Assembly: GCA_963790965.1 (NCBI GenBank)
Contig: CAWBQO010000006.1
Coordinates: forward strand, 310,001 to 374,000
From: CAWBQO01 sp963790965
GTDB lineage: Bacteria > Bacteroidota > Rhodothermia > Rhodothermales > DASSAV01
Direction of reading: 5' to 3'
DNA length: 64,000 nucleotides
The position numbers and the translations under genes are program-made. Shown here piece after piece: positions 45,741-54,769 of this stretch. Below the pieces are notes generated by a model that was not told the DNA's origin, ran no database searches, and saw nothing but the letters and a program-made list of their open reading frames with translations. The number at the start of each line of letters is the position of its first letter. Within the stretch, counting starts at the first letter, position 1.

Positions 45741-45950
45741 GAAATGCACCCGTTTTAAACCATGTCGAGAAGATACCTTCCCGGCAGAAATGCGAGGCTG
45801 TAGCGTAAGGAATTTTCAGCGCCCGCGCCACGCCGCCGCCATGCAGTTACGTTTGAATCACAGCCGTATCGCTCGTATGTTATGGCCCGTTCGAGCCGGC
45901 CGCCCGCCTGCACTCTCCACCTCCCTATTCTCCGCCTCACTCCCGCTGCT

Positions 45951-46442
45951 ATGTCTTTGAAAAAGCAACTGATTGGCCTCCTCGGCTGGGTGTTCATTTG
46001 TTTCGCGGCGTCGGCTACCGGAGCCGTGGCGTCCATCCGGGCGAGCGCCGTTTACGGCGATCTCGCGCAGCCCACCTGGGCACCGCCGTCGTCCGTGTTC
46101 GGCCCGGTGTGGACGGTCCTCTACCTCCTGATGGCGGTAGCGGCGTGGCTTGTCTGGCGCGAGGGCGGCTTTGCCCTCCACCGGAAGGCCCTCTCGTTTT
46201 TTCTCGTTCAGCTCGCCCTGAATGCGCTGTGGACGTGGCTCTTTTTCGGCTGGTTTCAAGGCGCACTCGCCTTTGCGGACATTGTCCTGCTCTGGGCGCT
46301 CATCGCCTTCACCACGGCCCTGTTCTGGCGCGTGCGGCCGCTCGCAGGCGGACTGCTCATCCCCTATCTTGCATGGGTCACCTTCGCCGCCGCCCTCAAC
46401 TTTGCCGTGTGGCGGATGAACCCGGCGGTGCTGGGGGGATAA
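45951..46442 (+). CDS. TspO/MBR family membrane protein
   Basis: A 163-residue protein with five membrane helices. The family pattern is clear: PTWAPPSSVFGPVWTVLYLL (helix 1-2 boundary and ligand site), QLALNALWTWLFFGW, and a C-terminal YLAWVTFAAALNFAVWRMNP. TspO proteins bind porphyrins and cholesterol-like ligands, and bacterial ones are tied to stress or tetrapyrrole handling. It is transcribed divergently from the Mn catalase gene with about 210 bases between them. Confidence 0.95.
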   Translation: MSLKKQLIGLLGWVFICFAASATGAVASIRASAVYGDLAQPTWAPPSSVFGPVWTVLYLLMAVAAWLVWREGGFALHRKALSFFLVQLALNALWTWLFFGWFQGALAFADIVLLWALIAFTTALFWRVRPLAGGLLIPYLAWVTFAAALNFAVWRMNPAVLGG

Positions 46443-46484
46443 CCGACCGAGAGCCTAATTATCAAAATACCAGGCAGTTAAAAG

Positions 46485-47402
46485 ATGGCGATCCCCGATT
46501 TCCAGTCGCTCATGCGGCCCTTACTGGAGCATCTCAGCCACGGCGCTGAACATGCCAACAAAGAGACCCTCTCGGTTCTTGCCGACCGGCTCGCGCTCAC
46601 CGAGGACGAACGCAGTGAACTCCTTCCGAGCGGCCGGCAGGCCGTCTTTACCAACCGGATCGCCTGGGCGAAGTCGCACCTCAAGCACGCGGGCTTGGTC
46701 GATTCGCCAAAGAGAGGTGTCTACCGAATCACGGATCGGGGCCGGCGGCTTTTGCAGGATCATTCGGGCGCGATTAACCTTCGTATGCTTGGTACTTTCC
46801 CCGAGTATCAGGCGTTTAGAGCGGGCACCAGTCAAGAGGCGAAGGAACAGGAGCAATCGGCCGGGGACGAACCAGAGACGGTGATGACGCCGCACGAGAT
46901 GATCGAGTACGGCTATCGCGAGATGAGAAGCCAGCTGGCCGCCAGTCTGCTGGCTTCCATCAAGATCTGCCCGCCCGAGTTCTTCGAGCGCCTCGTCGTA
47001 GAACTCCTCCTCGCCATGGGCTATGGCGGATCGCGGGCAGACGCCGGTCGCGCCATCGGGCGCAGCGGCGACGGAGGCATAGATGGCATCATCAAAGAGG
47101 ACCGCCTGGGCCTCGCCGCGATCTACGTGCAGGCCAAGCGCTGGGACGGCCGGGTCGGACGGCCGGACGTGCAGGCTTTTGCCGGTGCGCTTCAGGGCCA
47201 ACGCGCTCGAAAGGGCGTATTCATCACCACCTCGGACTTCTCAGAGCAAGCGGTCGATTTCACGCGGCGCATTGACAACAAGATCGTGCTCATCGGCGGG
47301 ACTGAACTCGCAGAACTGATGATGGACCACGGCATCGGCGTCACCACCGTTGCCACCTACACGATTCGCCGCATAGACAATGACTATTTTGAGCCGGAAT
47401 GA
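46485..47402 (+). CDS. Mrr-type restriction endonuclease
   Basis: A 305-residue Mrr protein. An N-terminal winged-helix region (DFQSLMRPLLEHLSHGAEHA, VYRITDRGRRLL) precedes the PD-(D/E)XK-like Mrr catalytic domain: LLLAMGYGGSRADAGRAIGR, GDGGIDGIIKED with catalytic Asp (about residue 196), and IYVQAKRW with the Gln-x-Lys (about 215). It should cleave modified DNA (type IV), and no methyltransferase accompanies it. It starts 43 bases after tspO and is followed by a MITE-like insertion. Confidence 0.93.
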   Translation: MAIPDFQSLMRPLLEHLSHGAEHANKETLSVLADRLALTEDERSELLPSGRQAVFTNRIAWAKSHLKHAGLVDSPKRGVYRITDRGRRLLQDHSGAINLRMLGTFPEYQAFRAGTSQEAKEQEQSAGDEPETVMTPHEMIEYGYREMRSQLAASLLASIKICPPEFFERLVVELLLAMGYGGSRADAGRAIGRSGDGGIDGIIKEDRLGLAAIYVQAKRWDGRVGRPDVQAFAGALQGQRARKGVFITTSDFSEQAVDFTRRIDNKIVLIGGTELAELMMDHGIGVTTVATYTIRRIDNDYFEPE

Positions 47403-47430
47403 TGCCGCAGTCGCCCGCGCTGCGTCCTAT

Positions 47431-47599
47431 GAGCCTGTTGATTTACTATTAATGGGATGTAACGCAGATATTCGGGGCGGTGTCTATGAATGGAATGCCT
47501 GCTCACACCCTCTTGAATCTCGTCAAGAGGGAGGTTGCGTCTGTACTTTGGTCCGTATCGCCGGCTACATACAGCGCTTTATATTGGTTCAACAGCCTC
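47431..47599 (+). mobile_element. MITE-like dispersed repeat, copy 2
   Basis: A 169-base noncoding element with short imperfect terminal inverted repeats (GAGCCTGTTGA on the left, complement of TCAACAGCCTC on the right) and an inner inverted repeat CCTCTTGAATCTCGTCAAGAGG. It aligns along its length with 42827-42993. It lies between the mrr stop and the DUF2164 start and would form part of the DUF2164 leader. Confidence 0.75.
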
Positions 47600-47621
47600 C
47601 TATTCAACCTGATTGTCAACC

Positions 47622-47855
47622 ATGCCCATCACCCTTACAGAAGAGACGACGAAGGCGCATATCGCCGCCTTGCGGCACTATTTTCTCCAGGAGCGCGAGG
47701 AGGAGATCGGAGACCTGCAGGCTTCCTTCCTGCTCGACTTCATGCTCAAAACCGTCGGTCCGGCCGTCTACAATCAGGGGGTGCGAGACGCGCAGACGTT
47801 CCTTCTCGCTGCGGTTGGCGATCTCGACCTCAACGTGAACGAGCCGGAGATCTGA
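47622..47855 (+). CDS. DUF2164 family protein
   Basis: A 77-residue soluble protein starting MPITLTEETTKAHIAALRHY at 47622; a TTG three codons upstream is less likely. It matches the DUF2164 pattern: a helical body with EREEEIGDLQASFLLDF and FMLKTVGPAVYNQGVRDAQT. The function is unknown. It begins 23 bases after the MITE-like element and is followed by pheA about 100 bases later. Confidence 0.85.
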   Translation: MPITLTEETTKAHIAALRHYFLQEREEEIGDLQASFLLDFMLKTVGPAVYNQGVRDAQTFLLAAVGDLDLNVNEPEI

Positions 47856-47960
47856 CGCTACCGGGCCTTCCTTAGGAACTCGGAGACGGCTTCTTGAAAC
47901 CCACTTTTCCGCCAACGCTCGCGTATTTCGCGCGCTCAACTAAAACTCGGTTCCCGCCCC

Positions 47961-48833
47961 ATGCTGATCGCCTTCCAGGGAGAGACCGGCGCGTATAGCG
48001 AAGAGGCCGTGCAGGCGCTGTTTGCCGGCAGTCTCCCGAAGCCATACCCGACGTTCGAGGCCGTCTTTGACGCGCTGGCAAGGAGCGAGGTGGACCTTGC
48101 CGTCGTGCCCATCGAGAACTCGCTCTTCGGCAGCGTCCATGTAAACCTCGATCTGCTGCAGGCGCACAGCGTCTGGATCGCCGGCGAACTGAGCCTTCGC
48201 ATCCGTCACCATCTGATGGCGCAATCCGGCACTGCCATGGCGGATCTTCGCCGGGTGTACTCGCACCCGCAGGCGCTCGGGCAGTGCCAGGTTTTCCTGC
48301 GAGACCACCTTCCGCACGCCGAACCCGTCCCGGTTTACGACACTGCCGGTGCCGCCCGCATGATCGCGCTCAGCGGAGAACCGGCCGTGGCCGCCATCGC
48401 AAGTCGACGGGCCGCCGGCGAGTACGGCCTTGATATTCTCGCCTCGGGCATCGAGACGAACCACCACAACTTTACCCGCTTCCTCGTCCTTTCGCGCGAA
48501 AGGCAGCTGCCCGAAACCGGCGGCGCGCGCGACACGCCCTTCAAGACCTCCATCGTTTTCGCGATGCAGGAGAACGTGCCCGGCGCACTCTTCAAGAGCC
48601 TTGCCGTCTTCGCGCTGCGCGACCTCGATCTGCTCAAAATCGAGAGTCGCCCGCTCGTTGGGAGGCCGGGCGAGTACCTCTTCTACCTCGACGTTTCAGG
48701 CGCGCTAACCGACGCGCCGCTGCAGCGCGCCCTCGATCACTTGCGGGAGCTAACGACCGTGATGAAGGTCCTCGGTTCGTATCCGGTTGGACGGACGGAA
48801 GACGGCGCGGACAGTCTCGGCCCGCCCTCATGA
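47961..48833 (+). CDS. pheA: Prephenate dehydratase
   Basis: A 290-residue enzyme converting prephenate to phenylpyruvate in phenylalanine synthesis. The catalytic domain starts IAFQGETGAYSEEAVQALF, with VPIENSLFGSVH and the substrate motif NFTRFLVL. The C-terminal ACT domain (about residues 195-280) has ALFKSLAVFALRDLDLLKIE and the ESRP motif for phenylalanine feedback. There is no chorismate mutase domain. Its stop overlaps the start of the AsnB-like gene by ATGA. Confidence 0.96.
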   Translation: MLIAFQGETGAYSEEAVQALFAGSLPKPYPTFEAVFDALARSEVDLAVVPIENSLFGSVHVNLDLLQAHSVWIAGELSLRIRHHLMAQSGTAMADLRRVYSHPQALGQCQVFLRDHLPHAEPVPVYDTAGAARMIALSGEPAVAAIASRRAAGEYGLDILASGIETNHHNFTRFLVLSRERQLPETGGARDTPFKTSIVFAMQENVPGALFKSLAVFALRDLDLLKIESRPLVGRPGEYLFYLDVSGALTDAPLQRALDHLRELTTVMKVLGSYPVGRTEDGADSLGPPS

Positions 48834-50572
48834 GCTGGCTCTTTGGAACACTTCAGCAGGGGGGCATCCGAGAGGAGCACATCCGGGACCTGCGCCAAAG
48901 CCACGCGGAGCCGCTCTTTTCGTTCGCAGCGGGAGGGTTCTACGTTGCTGCCGGCGGCCTCCCTGAAACGTGCCTCTACGCCCCTCCAGAGCCTGCAGAG
49001 GGACGGGCGTTCGGGTGGATTGCCGTGGGCGTCGCCATTCAGAAGGTCGGCGGGTCCTTGCGCAGAATGGACCGGGAAAGTTGGGCCGCCGTGCTCACCC
49101 ACAAAGATCCGCCGCTCGACCGGCTCGACGGGCACTTTGCGGTCGTGAGGTGGGACGCAAGCGGCGTGCAGCTTTTCACCGACTCCCTCGGACTGCGCTC
49201 GCTCTACTACAGACCGGCCAAAGACGGCGTTGTTATTTCATCCAGAGCGGAGTGGCTTTCTCAGGCCGGCGGGGGTCTCCCCATCGATTACGAACGTTTC
49301 GGCAGTCACTGGTTGCAGTTTAACCAGCTCTCAACCCGGTCGATGGTGCGCGGCCTGGAGCGCGTCGGTCCGGGTGAGCGCGTCACGCTCGGGGCGGGAG
49401 ACCCGCAGCGGACGCGGACGCTCTGGCAGCCGGCGGAGTCCGGCACCGGCCTGCAAACGGTCGCAGATCGGCTCCGCGCCGTCGTCGATCTTCAGGGCGT
49501 CTCCGGCCGGAGCGCCACCCTCGGACTCTCCGGCGGCATGGACTCGCGCGTATTGCTCGCCGTCATGATGCGCGGCGGCAAGGTGCCGGAGACGTACGTG
49601 CTTGGGGATCCGGTACACCCTGACGCGCATACGGCGCGGCGCATTGCGCGCGGCGAAGGCCTGCCGCTGACCCAGCTCGCGGGAGTCGTGCCGGAGCCGG
49701 ACGCTTGCCTCGAACTGCTGCGCCGCGAGGGTCCGCTGCTCATGGCGGGCGCTCCCGCCTCGGCCGTGCTGACGATGGCCGCGTACCCGGCGCTGCACGC
49801 GCAGCAGCGATGGTTGCTCGGCGGGGGCTTTGGCGAGATCGCCCGACGGCAGTTCCTGAATCGCCTTCGGTATCGTGGCCGGGGGGCGCTGCGCCGGGGC
49901 GATATGGCCTCACTGCAGCCCTTACTCGCGTTTTCTCGTGCGGACGTGTTCGCCAGGGACGCTATGGCCGCGATGCACCGGGGCGTCGGGGACGATCTCC
50001 GCGCGCTTGGCGAGACGCTCCCGATGGCCGGCACGGTCGGCATCGAAGCTTTCGTGGATATTTTCGCGGTGCGGACGCGCCTGCCGAACGCCTATGGCAT
50101 CGGGCAGGCCCTGGTCGACGAGCGGTGCATCGACCTGATGCCTTTCGCGCAGCCGAGTGTGCTCGGGGCGCTTCTCGGCACGCCCGCTCGGCTGCGGCGC
50201 GGCGGGCACCTGGTGCGCCGCCTCATCCGCGAGGCCGCGCCGTCGCTCGAACGCTACCCGCTCGTAAAAGGCAACATGACGTATCCTTTCCGCCTCTCCG
50301 CGCCGGGCGCGTGGGCTTGGACGGCCGTTGCCGGGCGCGTGCAAGCGCCCTACCGAAACGACATGCGCGCTGCGTTCCTGAACCGTCTGCGCCCCTTCGC
50401 GCTCGACACCGTCCACGCCGCCGACGTGCGGGAATACGCCCCCTACGACCACCCGAGGCTTCTTTCCACCGTGACGCGCTATTACGATGGCGACCTTTCG
50501 CTCGGCGTGCAGGTGGACTGGTGGCTTGCCTTCGAGGTCTGGCGGCAGGCGCTCAAGAGACCGTTGCTGTAG
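48830..50572 (+). CDS. Asparagine synthetase B-like protein lacking the glutaminase cysteine
   Basis: A 580-residue two-domain protein. The N-terminal half resembles the class II glutamine amidotransferase fold (DGHFAVVRWDASGVQLFTDS, LGLRSLYYRP). It begins MSWLFG instead of MC, so the N-terminal nucleophile is missing. The C-terminal half has the PP-loop LGLSGGMDSRVLLAVM (about residues 230-245) of ATP-pyrophosphatases. This is the layout of AsnB relatives that use free ammonia or form amide/ester bonds, such as lasso cyclases and beta-lactam synthetases. Translation is coupled to pheA through ATGA. No precursor peptide or leader protease is visible. The substrate is unknown. Confidence 0.8.
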   Translation: MSWLFGTLQQGGIREEHIRDLRQSHAEPLFSFAAGGFYVAAGGLPETCLYAPPEPAEGRAFGWIAVGVAIQKVGGSLRRMDRESWAAVLTHKDPPLDRLDGHFAVVRWDASGVQLFTDSLGLRSLYYRPAKDGVVISSRAEWLSQAGGGLPIDYERFGSHWLQFNQLSTRSMVRGLERVGPGERVTLGAGDPQRTRTLWQPAESGTGLQTVADRLRAVVDLQGVSGRSATLGLSGGMDSRVLLAVMMRGGKVPETYVLGDPVHPDAHTARRIARGEGLPLTQLAGVVPEPDACLELLRREGPLLMAGAPASAVLTMAAYPALHAQQRWLLGGGFGEIARRQFLNRLRYRGRGALRRGDMASLQPLLAFSRADVFARDAMAAMHRGVGDDLRALGETLPMAGTVGIEAFVDIFAVRTRLPNAYGIGQALVDERCIDLMPFAQPSVLGALLGTPARLRRGGHLVRRLIREAAPSLERYPLVKGNMTYPFRLSAPGAWAWTAVAGRVQAPYRNDMRAAFLNRLRPFALDTVHAADVREYAPYDHPRLLSTVTRYYDGDLSLGVQVDWWLAFEVWRQALKRPLL

Positions 50573-52103
50573 GCGATTGCCGTGGTGGCCGGGTGGGTTC
50601 ATAGCTGCGCTGGTTCGGAGCGGCTCCGAGGGGGCGGGTGTTCTTTGCTGTTGGTAGGAGGTCCCACCGCGCGGACGCGGAATCGGGGCGGGGCAACAGG
50701 GCGGTGGGTGGCGCGTCCTTGGTCGGGATGACACGGAGGGAGGCCGGAGGCGGCGGGGATACCGGAAGCGAAAAGAGGGCGGAACGCACCTGGGGTGTCA
50801 TGCTGAACGGAGGGAAGCATCTCAGCCGTTCTTGTAGTACAGATTCTTCGCTGCGCTCAGAATGACAAGGGGGGATGCCGGAGTTGGTGGAAACCTGAGT
50901 GGAGTCAGAAAGGCCGCACCCGCCCCGCGTGTCGTGCCGGCGAAGCGAAGCATCTCAGGATGCCGAATGGCGTGGGGCGGAGGTGGGTTGAGGATGAGGT
51001 CGGTGCGTGGCGAGTAACGCGCTGGTTCGGGGCGGCTCCGAGGGGGCGGGTGTTCTTTGCTTTTGGTAGGAGGCCCCTCCGCGCGGACGCGGGATCGGGG
51101 TGGGGCAATAGGGCGGTGGGTGGCGCGTCCTTGGTCGGGATGACACGGAGGGAGGCCGGAGGCGGCGGGGATACCGGAAGCGAAAGGAGGGCGGAACGCA
51201 CCTCGGGTGTCATGCTGAACGGAGGGAAGCATTTCAGCCGTTCTTGTAGTACAGATTCTTCGCTGCGCTCAGAATGACAAGTGGGGATGCCGGAGTTGGT
51301 GGAAACCTGAGTGGAGTCAGAAAGGCTGCACTCTCCCGGCGTGTCGTGCCGGCGAAGCGAAGCATCTCAGGATGCCGAATGGCTTGGGGCGGAGGTGGGT
51401 TGAGGATGAGGTCGGTGCGTGGCGAGTAACGCGCTGGTTCGGGGCGGCTCCGAGGGGGCGGGTGTTCTTTGCTGTTGGTAGGAGGTCCCTCCGCGCGGAC
51501 GCGGAATCGGGGTGGGGCAACAGGGCGGTTGGTGGCGCGTCCTTGGTCGGGATGACACGGAGGGAGGCCGGAGGCGGCGGGGATACCTAAAGCGAAAGGA
51601 GGGCGGAACGCACCTCGGGTGTCATGCTGAACGGAGGGAAGCATCTCAGCCGTTCTTGTAGTACAGATTCTTCGCTGCGCTCAGAATGACAAGTGGGGAT
51701 GTTGCGTGTTGCGAAGCATCTCAGACACGCTCAAGAGACAGATTCTTCGCTGCGCTCAGAATGACAAGTGGGGAGGCGGCGTGTAGGGAGGCGGCGTGAG
51801 GTGAAGCATCTCAGACACGCTCAAGAGACAGATTCTTCGCTGCGCTCGGAATGACACGGAGGGAGACCGGAGGCGGGGGGACTCTCGGGTTGCCGCCATT
51901 CTCGTTTGCCGTGCCTCTGTCTGGCTCATTTTACATTACCTTAACCTTTTCCGCGGGTGGAGCGATGCCGTGCCCATCCGAGCGGAGTAGTTTGCCGGAT
52001 CCGCTCTCTGTCCGCCCACAACCCCTCGGGACACTGCCTGCTCTTCCGCCGTTCAACCGGCGGGCTGCCGCTTTTTACCTCATCATAAACGCTCAACCCG
52101 CCC
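50573..52103. repeat. Repeat-filled intergenic region with 412-bp tandem repeats
   Basis: About 1.5 kb without a gene. Units of exactly 412 bases start at 50609, 51021 and 51433 (GCTGGTTCGG...), the third ending near 51700. They are nearly identical. Each contains GGTCGGGATGACACGG and ends with a module AGATTCTTCGCTGCGCTCAG-AATGACA. Two more copies of that end module follow at about 51713-51775 and 51803-51860. The last ~230 bases before ftsX look unique. Open frames in the repeats are Arg/Pro-rich artefacts. Confidence 0.92.
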
Positions 52104-52985
52104 GTGGCGCTTGGATATACCATTCGAGAAGGCATAGCCGGATTCCGCCGGGCGAGACTGGCGGCATTCACCGCTACGGCGGCCATGACCGTTGCCCTCG
52201 TGCTCGTGGGCATGTGGGCGCTCGCGGCCTTCGAGTTCGACCAGGTGGTCACCTCGCTCCGGCAGCAGGTGGGAGAAATTGAAATTCTGCTCGACGAGAA
52301 CGTGGACGATCCGACTGCCCGCAGCCTGTTCGCCCGCGCTCGGCTCGTGCCCGGCGTGGCCGATGCCACCTTCATCTCTCGCGAGGAGGCGCGGCGGGTT
52401 TTTCTGGAGACGTTCGGCGAAGAGGGTGGTCTCTTTCAGGACGACGCCTTCCTGCCTCCGTCCATCCGCGTCCGCGTTAGCGAAGAATACGCCAATCCGG
52501 ACAGTCTCGGCAAGTTGAGCGATCAGTTTTCGCGCTGGAACCGGGTGGATGAAGCGCTGCTCAACCGTCCTTTGCTGGCGCGCGTTGAAGGCAACGTCGC
52601 CACCTTCACGGCCGTCGGCTGGATGCTCGGCGTGGTGGTTGCACTTGCATCGCTGTTTCTCGTTGCCAACACTATCCGCCTGACGATCTACGCCCGCCGG
52701 CTGCTCATTCGGACGATGAAGCTCGTCGGCGCGACGGACGCCTTTATTCGGCGGCCGTTCATCGTCGAGGGCGTAGCGCAGGGGCTGCTTGCAGGCGCGG
52801 GGGCGGCGCTCCTCCTCTGGCCCTCGTTCTTCGCCGTGGCCGCGTACGTGCCGCAGATCCAACTTCCCGGCGCGCTGCGTCTCGCGGCCCTTACAACCGC
52901 GCTGCTCCTCACCGGGGCGACGCTTGGGTGGGCCGGTTCGGCACTGGCCGTTCACCGGTTCATCCGGCGCGTGCCGCTGCACTGA
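52104..52985 (+). CDS. ftsX: FtsX-like cell division permease
   Basis: A 293-residue inner-membrane protein. The GTG at 52104 (ALGYTIREGIAGFRRARLAA) is the natural start. TM1 (about residues 22-45) is followed by a periplasmic domain (EIEILLDENVDDPTARSLFA, EEARRVFLETFGEE) typical of FtsX, then three C-terminal helices with the family loop IRLTIYARRLLIRTMKLVGA. FtsX with FtsE controls septal peptidoglycan hydrolases; ftsE is not in the window. A phosphatase gene follows at 47 bases. Confidence 0.88.
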   Translation: MALGYTIREGIAGFRRARLAAFTATAAMTVALVLVGMWALAAFEFDQVVTSLRQQVGEIEILLDENVDDPTARSLFARARLVPGVADATFISREEARRVFLETFGEEGGLFQDDAFLPPSIRVRVSEEYANPDSLGKLSDQFSRWNRVDEALLNRPLLARVEGNVATFTAVGWMLGVVVALASLFLVANTIRLTIYARRLLIRTMKLVGATDAFIRRPFIVEGVAQGLLAGAGAALLLWPSFFAVAAYVPQIQLPGALRLAALTTALLLTGATLGWAGSALAVHRFIRRVPLH

Positions 52986-53032
52986 TCCCTCTCCTCCGGG
53001 CGTCTGCGGGCGCCGCCTAAGACTAAAGCACC

Positions 53033-54769
53033 ATGGCCAACCCGTCGGTACACGCGCAGCGGACCGAGCGCTTCGACCTGAACGCGCTCCACGAGACGAG
53101 CCGGCTCCTGAGCGCCTCGCTCGACCTCAACTTCGTCCTGGCGAACCTGCTGCTCACGTCCATGAGCAAGCTGCTCGTCACCCGCGGCGCAGTCCTCCTC
53201 TTCGATGCGCTCGAGGGCTCCTACCGCGCAGCCACCATCCGCGGAATCCGCGATCTGCAGAACGGGCAGATGATCGCGCTGCCGAAGATTGACACCAATG
53301 AGGCGCTGCAGGGGGACGACGTGCCCGAGGCCCTGGCCGCGCATCGGATCGGACTCATCCTGCCGGTGCGCTACGCGCATCGCGAGATCGGACTGATTGC
53401 ACTCGGACGCAAGGCGACGGGAGGGCCGTTCGAAACGGAGGAGTTAAGGTTCATACAGTCGCTCGTGAACATGACCTCCGCCGCCGTTCACAACTCGCTG
53501 ATGGTAGACGAGCTGCAGCTCGCTAACAACGACCTCGACCGCAAGGTGCAGCAGCTCAAATTGCTGTTCGACCTCTCGAACGAGTTCAACGCCACCGTCG
53601 ACCGAGAGCGCGTGCTCAAGCTCCTCACCTTCTCGCTCATGGGGGAGATGCTCACGGGAAAGTACCTCTTCCTCCTGCGCCGCTCGCACCACGGCGACTC
53701 CCACCAGGCCGAGGAAACGCTTCAGCTCGTCGCGTCTAAAGGCTTGCCGGACGAAGACCTCGGGCGGGACGTGATCCACCAGCTCGGGGAGACGCGCGAG
53801 CTGATTCTGCTGGACGAGGATGATGCCGCCGCCTGGCATGACCTGCGCGAGCGCGGCATAGCGCTCGTCATGCCGCTTCTTCAGCACGGCAAAACCTGCG
53901 GGGTGCTCGGCCTCGGGCCCAAGAAGAGCGGCGATCCCTATGGGCTGGATGACATCGAATTCCTCTACGCGCTTGGCAATCTCGCGCTTTCCTCCGTGCA
54001 GAACAGCTTTCTCATCGAAGAACAGCTTGAGAAAGAGCGTCTCGAGGAGGAAATGCGACTCGCCCGGACAATCCAGGAGCGGCTGTTTCCTCAGTCTATC
54101 CCGAAGATGGCCGGTACCGACGTGGCAACGCTGGCCCTTCCAAGCCGCGTCGTCGGCGGCGACTATTTCGACGTGATGCGGCTGCATGGCGATCGCCTGC
54201 TCCTCGCCGTGGCCGACGTGACCGGCAAAGGCATCCCCGCCGCGCTCCTCATGGCCAACATCCAGGCGTGCCTGCACATCCTCGTGCCCATCGACGTGAA
54301 CATTGAAGAGGCAACGGTTCACATCAACCGTGTCATCTGCGAGAACACGGGCGCGGATAAATTCATCACCTTTTTTCTGGCCATCTACAAGCCCGCCGAT
54401 CACTCCCTGCAGTACGTCAATGCCGGTCACAACCCGCCGTTCTTGCTCCGGACGGACGGTCGCCTCGAGCTGCTGGAAAAGGGCGGATTGCTTCTCGGCG
54501 TCATGAAAAACATCCCGTACGAGCGCGGAGAGACCACGCTCGGCGTCGGAGACACGCTCGTCCTCTACACCGACGGCGTGACGGAGGCCATGAACGAGGG
54601 CGAGGAAGAGTACGAAGAAGCGCGGCTCGAAACTGCCCTGCGTGCCGCCATGGGCACGAGCGCGCAGTCCGTAGTGGACGGCATCTACCGCGACATTCAG
54701 GCGTTCACGGGAAACGCCGATGCGCTCAGCGACGATCTTACGCTCGTCGTTCTGCGCGTGACCGAGTGA
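53033..54769 (+). CDS. GAF-domain SpoIIE/RsbU-type protein serine phosphatase
   Basis: A 578-residue cytosolic signalling protein. Two GAF-like sensor domains (about residues 15-160 and 180-330) precede a short coiled coil (LIEEQLEKERLEEEMRLART) and a SpoIIE/PP2C phosphatase domain. The PP2C part has IQERLFPQSIPKMAGTDVAT, the metal-binding VVGGDYFDV, ADVTGKGIPAALLMA and DTLVLYTDGVTEAMN with its catalytic Asp. RsbU-type enzymes dephosphorylate anti-sigma-antagonist proteins. No RsbV or RsbW partner is adjacent. It is the last gene before the origin region. Confidence 0.93.
   Translation: MANPSVHAQRTERFDLNALHETSRLLSASLDLNFVLANLLLTSMSKLLVTRGAVLLFDALEGSYRAATIRGIRDLQNGQMIALPKIDTNEALQGDDVPEALAAHRIGLILPVRYAHREIGLIALGRKATGGPFETEELRFIQSLVNMTSAAVHNSLMVDELQLANNDLDRKVQQLKLLFDLSNEFNATVDRERVLKLLTFSLMGEMLTGKYLFLLRRSHHGDSHQAEETLQLVASKGLPDEDLGRDVIHQLGETRELILLDEDDAAAWHDLRERGIALVMPLLQHGKTCGVLGLGPKKSGDPYGLDDIEFLYALGNLALSSVQNSFLIEEQLEKERLEEEMRLARTIQERLFPQSIPKMAGTDVATLALPSRVVGGDYFDVMRLHGDRLLLAVADVTGKGIPAALLMANIQACLHILVPIDVNIEEATVHINRVICENTGADKFITFFLAIYKPADHSLQYVNAGHNPPFLLRTDGRLELLEKGGLLLGVMKNIPYERGETTLGVGDTLVLYTDGVTEAMNEGEEEYEEARLETALRAAMGTSAQSVVDGIYRDIQAFTGNADALSDDLTLVVLRVTE

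Noticed and set aside
47431..47599. Insertion sequence
   Set aside because: Too short and without a transposase; a MITE-like label fits better.
50599..51644. Small Arg/Pro-rich proteins within the 412-bp repeats on both strands
   Set aside because: They repeat with the DNA unit, lack start signals and show no protein-level conservation beyond DNA identity.
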